A stretch of DNA of 64,000 nt from Streptomyces cyanogenus. Lineage in GTDB: Bacteria; Actinomycetota; Actinomycetes; Streptomycetales; Streptomycetaceae. Below, piece after piece: positions 59,934-64,000 of the stretch. A program made the position numbers and the translations under genes. The DNA lies in contig NZ_CP071839.1 of the NCBI RefSeq assembly GCF_017526105.1, positions 8,470,001 through 8,534,000 on the forward strand, in the 5' to 3' direction. Positions within the stretch are counted from its first letter, which is position 1. Every line of letters begins with the position of its first letter. The notes beneath the pieces are model-generated. The model was given only the letters and a program-made list of their open reading frames with translations. It had not been told where the DNA came from and searched no databases.

Positions 59934-60403
59934 GCGGCCGGTAGTGATGGCGTCCTCCCCACCTGCTGGCGCACTGCACAGGCCGGCTCACCGGCCCGGC
60001 GGCGGGGGACCGTTCGAAGTGTGTCCCGTCACGAGCTGGCCTCAGGACTTCTTTCTGGGGTTCCGCTGTTCCCGCTGCAGACGCCTCCTCCTGGGCTTTG
60101 GAGGAGATACGCAGGCCGCCTGCCACAGTCTGCCGGGTGGTTGGGGGCGGGCGGCCTGTTCAGCGGCGGTGGCAACGACCAGGGCCTTCGCCCTCTGCGC
60201 AGGTAGGCGCGGAAGGTCCGGCCGAGTAGCCCTTGTCGGCCACCATCCGCTGCTGCCGAGTGCGGAGGCGTCCCGGGCCGGGGGACCGTGGTGATGAATG
60301 TGCAGCCGGACGCGCTCCTCGTCGTGGTCGAGGGCCCGGACGACGACAGCCGCGCCTGACCCGCCTGCGTCTCGATCAACTCAGCCTGCCAGACTGCGGG
60401 TTC
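59934..60403 (-). pseudogene. IS5-family transposase debris in a gene-free stretch
   Basis: Minus-strand frames between about 60060 and 60300 read VADKGYS, then after a frameshift 'GRTFRAYLRRGRRPW', and elsewhere HIHHHGP, recalling the middle of IS5-type transposases. The match is short and broken. The remaining bases carry no visible gene, and the right end is the leader of the HXXEE gene. Confidence 0.4.
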
Positions 60404-60937
60404 ATGAAGAGAGAAGCAGTGGTGGACGCGTCAGTCACCTTCGGGCTGCTGGCCGCCTGGGCCGTACACGACACCGAGGAACTGGTTACAGTGCCCCGAT
60501 GGGTGCGCACGCGGCTCCCCGAGCTGCGCGAGAGGTTCCCCCGGTTGCCGGAGACCCTGTGGCGCCAGGTGGGGTCGGTGGACGCCCGCGAGTTCACGAC
60601 GGCCGTCGCCGCTATGGCCGTCGTCGTCGCGGCGGCCGCGGCGGACGGGCACCGCACCGGCGGCCGCTCCACCGTCTACCAGACCGCGCTCGACGCCTTC
60701 GGACTGCACGGAGTGGTCCATCTGGCGCAGGCAGCCGTGCTCCGCAGCTACACACCCGGCTCGGTGACCAGCCCGCTAGTGGTCATCCCCTTCACCCTCT
60801 GGGCCCGCACCCGCCTCCGCCGCGCCGGCGTACTGCGCCCCACCCGCGCCCGCGACATGGCCCTGGCACTGACCTTCGCCGCAGCCGCGGCCACAGGCAC
60901 CCACGCCCTGGCCCGCAGCCTCCAGCGAACCCACTGA
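60404..60937 (+). CDS. HXXEE family membrane protein
   Basis: A 177-residue membrane protein with the HDTEE signature at residues 22-26 (HxxEE family), just after the first hydrophobic helix. Further hydrophobic stretches ('FTTAVAAMAVVVAAAAADG', 'LHGVVHLAQAAVLRSY', 'TSPLVVIPFTLWARTRL', 'ALALTFAAAAATGTHALA') make a small multi-span bundle. The conserved His/Glu residues suggest metal binding, but no activity is known. ATG at 60404 gives the full family length. It is a single gene with no partner evident. Confidence 0.75.
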   Translation: MKREAVVDASVTFGLLAAWAVHDTEELVTVPRWVRTRLPELRERFPRLPETLWRQVGSVDAREFTTAVAAMAVVVAAAAADGHRTGGRSTVYQTALDAFGLHGVVHLAQAAVLRSYTPGSVTSPLVVIPFTLWARTRLRRAGVLRPTRARDMALALTFAAAAATGTHALARSLQRTH

Positions 60938-61341
60938 CCCAGTCGGCCGCGCTACCCCGACGCCGGATTCACGCTCCGCCGGGTGCGTCCTCGCAGGCTG
61001 GCTGCCTCGAAGCCCTGCTGATTCCGTCCGCAACACGTGGTGCGGTCAGTGATCTCCGTGCGGAGCGACGGGAGGAACATTCTCGGAGCCGCATGGCGTC
61101 GGCTCACCGAGTCTGCCCCGGGGCCGGCGTTCACCACCGCCAGCACGCTCTTGGGCGTTGCCCAGCCGGGCTTTCCAGGACAGCTCGTCGAGGTGGATCT
61201 CACCGTGGCGCTGCCTGACTGGCTTCGAACGGCGTATCCAACTGGGTGGCCCGGCTGGGCATTCGCCGGACGCTGGGGCGGCAAGGGAAGCGTCCGCGCA
61301 AGCCTCACGCTTACTGGACGAGTTGTACGCGTGTCTGACCG
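60938..61341 (+). other. Gene-free stretch with an IS701 N-terminal fragment
   Basis: Near 61310-61345 the plus strand codes 'LLDELYACLTVRS', the N-terminal segment of IS701-type transposases ('DELYACLTxRADALFEL'); it then runs into the hydrolase gene end and is lost. The rest holds no recognisable gene. Confidence 0.45.
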
Positions 61342-62295
61342 TCAGGTCGGTCGAGCAGCCTTGTGCAGGGAGACGACGGCCTGCACCAGGGCGTGCGGGG
61401 CCTCCCAGTTCAACATGTGTCCGGCGTCCGGCACGGTGACCAGCCGTGCGCCGGGTATTCCGGTGGCCAGGCGCCTGGCGTGGCTGGGGGGTGTGCTGCG
61501 ATCGGCCGAGCCGACCATGACGACGGTGGGGACCGTGATCTCGGTCAGCCGAGGGTAGCGGTCCTCGCGGGCGAACGCCCGCACGACCGGCACGAGGGAG
61601 CGGTGGTCCTGGTGGAGGAAGACCTCGAGGAAGACCGCGATCATCGCTGGAGAGGGGTGTGTTCCGCACTGAGCGGCTCCGAAGAGGATTCCGCCCGTGC
61701 GGGTCCGTGCCAGCCGCTGGAGGATGCCCGTCTCCAGCAGCGGGATCTGCAGCCGGTTGTGCGGCGCTCCGTCATAGATACGGCCCGCCCAGGTCGCGAA
61801 CAGCACCAGACCGCGCAGCCGCCGGGCGACGCCGGGATGGTCGAGCACGGCACGAAGCGCGAGGAATCCGCCCATGGAATGCCCGACGAGCACCCCGTCG
61901 CGTACGTCGAAGTGTTCGAGGACCGCCAGGTAGTCCTGCGCCATGGGTCCGGAGCCGATGCCGTCCGCGCCGCACGTCGACCGTCCATGGCCACGCTGAT
62001 CGAAGACGATGACACGGTGACCGCTCGCCACCAGGGTGGCCTGCACCAGATTCCATTCCAGGAGAGAGACACCGTATCCGTGGGCCAGCACCACCGGTGG
62101 CCCGTCACCCGCGACGAGGGTGCGCAGCACCGTCCCGTCGGGGCGGGAGAGCAGCACTTCCTCGCCCTCGGGCTCGCGGCGGAGCCGTTCGTAAGGGACT
62201 GGATCCGGCCGACGTTCGATCCGGCCGGCCGCTGCCCGCGCCGCGATGGCTGCGGCGGCCGCCGCAGCGGCCCCCCAGACCAGCCGCATCTTCAT
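61342..62295 (-). CDS. Alpha/beta hydrolase
   Basis: A 317-residue alpha/beta-fold hydrolase with a possible N-terminal membrane anchor or signal ('AAAAAAAAIAARAAAG'). Catalytic elements: 'VVLAHGYGVSLLEWN' (oxyanion HG), nucleophile elbow GHSMGG, acid in GSADRSTPP and base in AGHMLNWE. The DQRGHGRS segment is typical of the epoxide hydrolase/haloperoxidase-like group. Start ATG at 62295 with GGGGG just upstream. Substrate unknown; no linked genes. Confidence 0.88.
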   Translation of the reverse strand: MKMRLVWGAAAAAAAAIAARAAAGRIERRPDPVPYERLRREPEGEEVLLSRPDGTVLRTLVAGDGPPVVLAHGYGVSLLEWNLVQATLVASGHRVIVFDQRGHGRSTCGADGIGSGPMAQDYLAVLEHFDVRDGVLVGHSMGGFLALRAVLDHPGVARRLRGLVLFATWAGRIYDGAPHNRLQIPLLETGILQRLARTRTGGILFGAAQCGTHPSPAMIAVFLEVFLHQDHRSLVPVVRAFAREDRYPRLTEITVPTVVMVGSADRSTPPSHARRLATGIPGARLVTVPDAGHMLNWEAPHALVQAVVSLHKAARPT

Positions 62296-62602
62296 CAGAC
62301 CCCCTGAGTCTGCCCCTGTGTCGTGTCAGGCCGGGTCGAAGCGCGCTGACGGCGCCCATTGTGTATCTCACCAGGACCGCGGCGCGCCGAGGATGTAGCG
62401 GATTGGCTCAGAAGCTCCGTTCCAAGAGAGCTGCGCGGTCAGGTAGTTGCTGGTGAGGTATGAACTCCGTCTCGATGGGAGAGACGGGCCCTTGTGCTTC
62501 CTCGGTCTGCCGGGCAGATCACGGAGGTACTGCGCACGAGCCCTCACAAGATGCCGCTCGTAGGCATCGGTCCGAGTCAGCAGTTGAAGAAAGAAACGAG
62601 AC
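62296..62602. other. Divergent promoter region
   Basis: It separates the hydrolase (minus) from the secreted protein (plus). On the minus strand 62385-62585 reads 'LLTRTDAYERHLVRARAQYL', which looks coding but has no start and no family I recognise. It may be a remnant. Confidence 0.35.
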
Positions 62603-63280
62603 GTGCATATCCGAATCGCTTGTCGCTCAGCGCTCGTCGCCGTTCTGCTCTCCTTCGCGGCTGTTCCGGCGTCCGCGGCCGGCGAAGGGGCACGGGCCGA
62701 CCGCTCCTGTGGCGATCTGCGGCTGACGGGCTCACTGCCCGCACCGCCCGTGGGTATGGCCGTACAGCAGGAGGTCTCGATCGGCGTGGACTGCAGGCCA
62801 CGGCTCGGCAAGGTGCGGCTGACGCCGCTCGGCCGGGCCGGTGGAACCGCGGCAGGGGCCGGGACCAAAGACGCCGAGAGCGGCCGGCATCGGCTCTCCA
62901 GCTGGAACGAGATGTACGACTGCTGCCATATCCGCATGACCGCCCTGTACTTGACGTCGCACTGGGCCACCGAGGGCGGTCGCGTCGTGAGCGCGGGCGC
63001 CGGCGCCACCCAGCAGTGGAACCGTGAGCCGTGGGACGCGGGTTGGTCGCGGAAGTCGGCCACCGAGGGCGTCGACTGCGCCACCGGCTGCCCCGCCTCC
63101 CGCAGTGAGGCACACGCGGACTTCACCTACCGCGGAATCTTCGACGCGACCGGGAACTGGTACGCCAACACCCACCACTCGTACGTCGACCTCCAGGCCG
63201 ACGGCACCGCCTTCTGCCGCTTCGAGGTGAACCTGCGTCACACCTTCATCGGCTGGAACTGGCGGCGCGGCTGCGGCTGA
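62603..63280 (+). CDS. Secreted hypothetical protein
   Basis: A 225-residue exported protein. The signal peptide (MHIRIACRSALVAVLLSFAA, cut after ASA) is followed by a beta-rich domain with eight or so cysteines, including 'RSCGDLRLTG', 'GVDCRPRLGK', 'YDCCHIRMTA', 'GVDCATGCPAS' and a C-terminal 'WRRGCG'. Disulfide-stabilised folding outside the cell is likely. The GTG start is chosen because the signal peptide begins there; the purine-rich GAAACGAG upstream may serve as ribosome site. Family not recognised. Confidence 0.75.
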   Translation: MHIRIACRSALVAVLLSFAAVPASAAGEGARADRSCGDLRLTGSLPAPPVGMAVQQEVSIGVDCRPRLGKVRLTPLGRAGGTAAGAGTKDAESGRHRLSSWNEMYDCCHIRMTALYLTSHWATEGGRVVSAGAGATQQWNREPWDAGWSRKSATEGVDCATGCPASRSEAHADFTYRGIFDATGNWYANTHHSYVDLQADGTAFCRFEVNLRHTFIGWNWRRGCG

Positions 63281-63605
63281 CCGGCCCCGACGACGGCCGG
63301 AGCGCGCCGTACCGCGCAGCAATCGTCAACCGGGCTTTCGTCCTTCTTCCTGGCTCCCGTAGGACAGGGGTCGCTGCCGGCGGCACGCGCAACCCGGACA
63401 GCGTGCCGCAGGGTGGGCGTCATCGCGGAGGTGAGGCTCGCCGGGGTGAGCACACGTTCGGCGGCGGCCGCGGCCCGGCCGGCTCCGCTGTGCGCAGGCC
63501 GGGGGCGGGGCCCGCACGCAGCAGGGAGGGCTCGCCGCTGACCGACGGACCAAGAACCACGGTGAACCGGCTGGAACAGGCCGGCCGGAACAGGCTCTCG
63601 GTGAG
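63281..63605. other. Gene-free stretch
   Basis: No convincing gene on either strand. It lies between the convergent secreted-protein gene and the methyltransferase gene. No clear terminator stem was found. Confidence 0.4.
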
Positions 63606-64000
63606 CTAGGACAACGCTTGGCTCGTGCCGCGTACGGCCGTGATGAAGCCAGTGCCGGACGGATTGGCCGTTGGCCGGCCGTAGTGGTCAGCGACGGCGT
63701 CCAGTGGATGGATCCGGGTGTGCCAGCCGTGGTCGCCGAGCCAGTCGGCGGTCCTCGAACCCAGGCCGCCCCTCCACAGCGAGGTGATGTGCGCGACCGA
63801 CGGATCGTCGAGAACGGTCTGCCCGCTGCGTCCCCGCTCCAGGACGAGCCGGCTGACCGGGGCGGACAGTTCACCGACCGTGGTGAGCAGCTCGGCCGCC
63901 TCCTCTGCGGTGAGATAGACCAGCAGGCCTTCGACACCCCAGGCGGTTGGCTGCGCCGGGTCGAACCCCGCGTCGATCAACCGATCGGCCCAGGCGGTAT
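63606..64000 (-). CDS. SAM-dependent methyltransferase (LCM/TIGR00027 type), C-terminal part
   Basis: The last ~131 codons of a gene that starts beyond the right edge. 'FDPAQPTAWGVEGLLVYLTA' followed by EEAAELL is the hallmark of the leucine-carboxymethyltransferase-like family of actinobacteria (WxxEGLLxYL), and 'LDAVADHYGRPTA' marks its usual end. The N-terminal SAM-binding half is not in the window. Likely a small-molecule or polyketide methyltransferase; substrate unknown. Confidence 0.85.
   Translation of the reverse strand, partial: TAWADRLIDAGFDPAQPTAWGVEGLLVYLTAEEAAELLTTVGELSAPVSRLVLERGRSGQTVLDDPSVAHITSLWRGGLGSRTADWLGDHGWHTRIHPLDAVADHYGRPTANPSGTGFITAVRGTSQALS

Overview
The window is very GC-rich DNA with GTG/ATG starts, four-base stop/start overlaps and actinomycete-type regulators (LuxR, SARP, ECF sigma, TetR). 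It reads as Streptomyces or a close relative. The second half is full of insertion-sequence debris and broken genes, as expected of an accessory region such as a chromosome arm.

1-20.6 kb: part of a biosynthetic gene cluster that continues off the left edge. An ABC-2 permease tail is followed by two dTDP-sugar genes (RmlA, RmlB) and a macrolide-type glycosyltransferase. Then comes an azole-peptide (TOMM) maturation set: a ThiF-like leader-binding F protein, a YcaO cyclodehydratase ending in a PxPxP-like tail, and two different SagB-type dehydrogenases. A flavoprotein, a LuxR regulator with a degenerate receiver and a P450 follow, then a methyltransferase, an AurF-type diiron N-oxygenase with all seven metal ligands, two dCTP-deaminase-like proteins, a GT4 glycosyltransferase, a HAD phosphatase, a CutC protein and a HIT hydrolase. 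Stop/start overlaps tie most of these together. The gene content suggests a glycosylated, oxidised azole-containing product, but no precursor peptide was found. The two dCTP-deaminase paralogues have lost complementary halves of the active site.

20.6-34 kb: small regulatory and cell-envelope genes mixed with pseudogenes (GntR, tyrosine recombinase, ATP-dependent DNA ligase, ANTAR fragment). An operon encodes a 29-residue membrane peptide, an ECF sigma factor and a YgaP-like membrane protein. Secreted enzymes follow: an esterase, a penicillin/AHL-type acylase, a Tat-exported DUF4185 protein, and two wall-active proteins sharing an almost identical LGFP-repeat C-terminus.

34-60 kb: a region rich in signalling-NTPase and presumed conflict systems. 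It holds a membrane HTH-NACHT protein divergent from a LuxR-SARP fusion regulator, a Trypco1 + trypsin-nSTAND1-propeller pair, and a Trypco1 + trypsin-NACHT-HEAT pair. A three-gene unit at 57.8-59.9 kb looks like a Bell-domain amyloid effector next to a membrane protein carrying the same short motif and a solute-binding lipoprotein. Between them lie IS5 and IS701 fragments, a proline-repeat secreted protein, a saccharopine dehydrogenase/TetR pair and an NmrA-like oxidoreductase.

60-64 kb: an HXXEE membrane protein, an alpha/beta hydrolase, a secreted hypothetical protein, and a methyltransferase cut by the right edge. No rRNA, tRNA or CRISPR array was seen.
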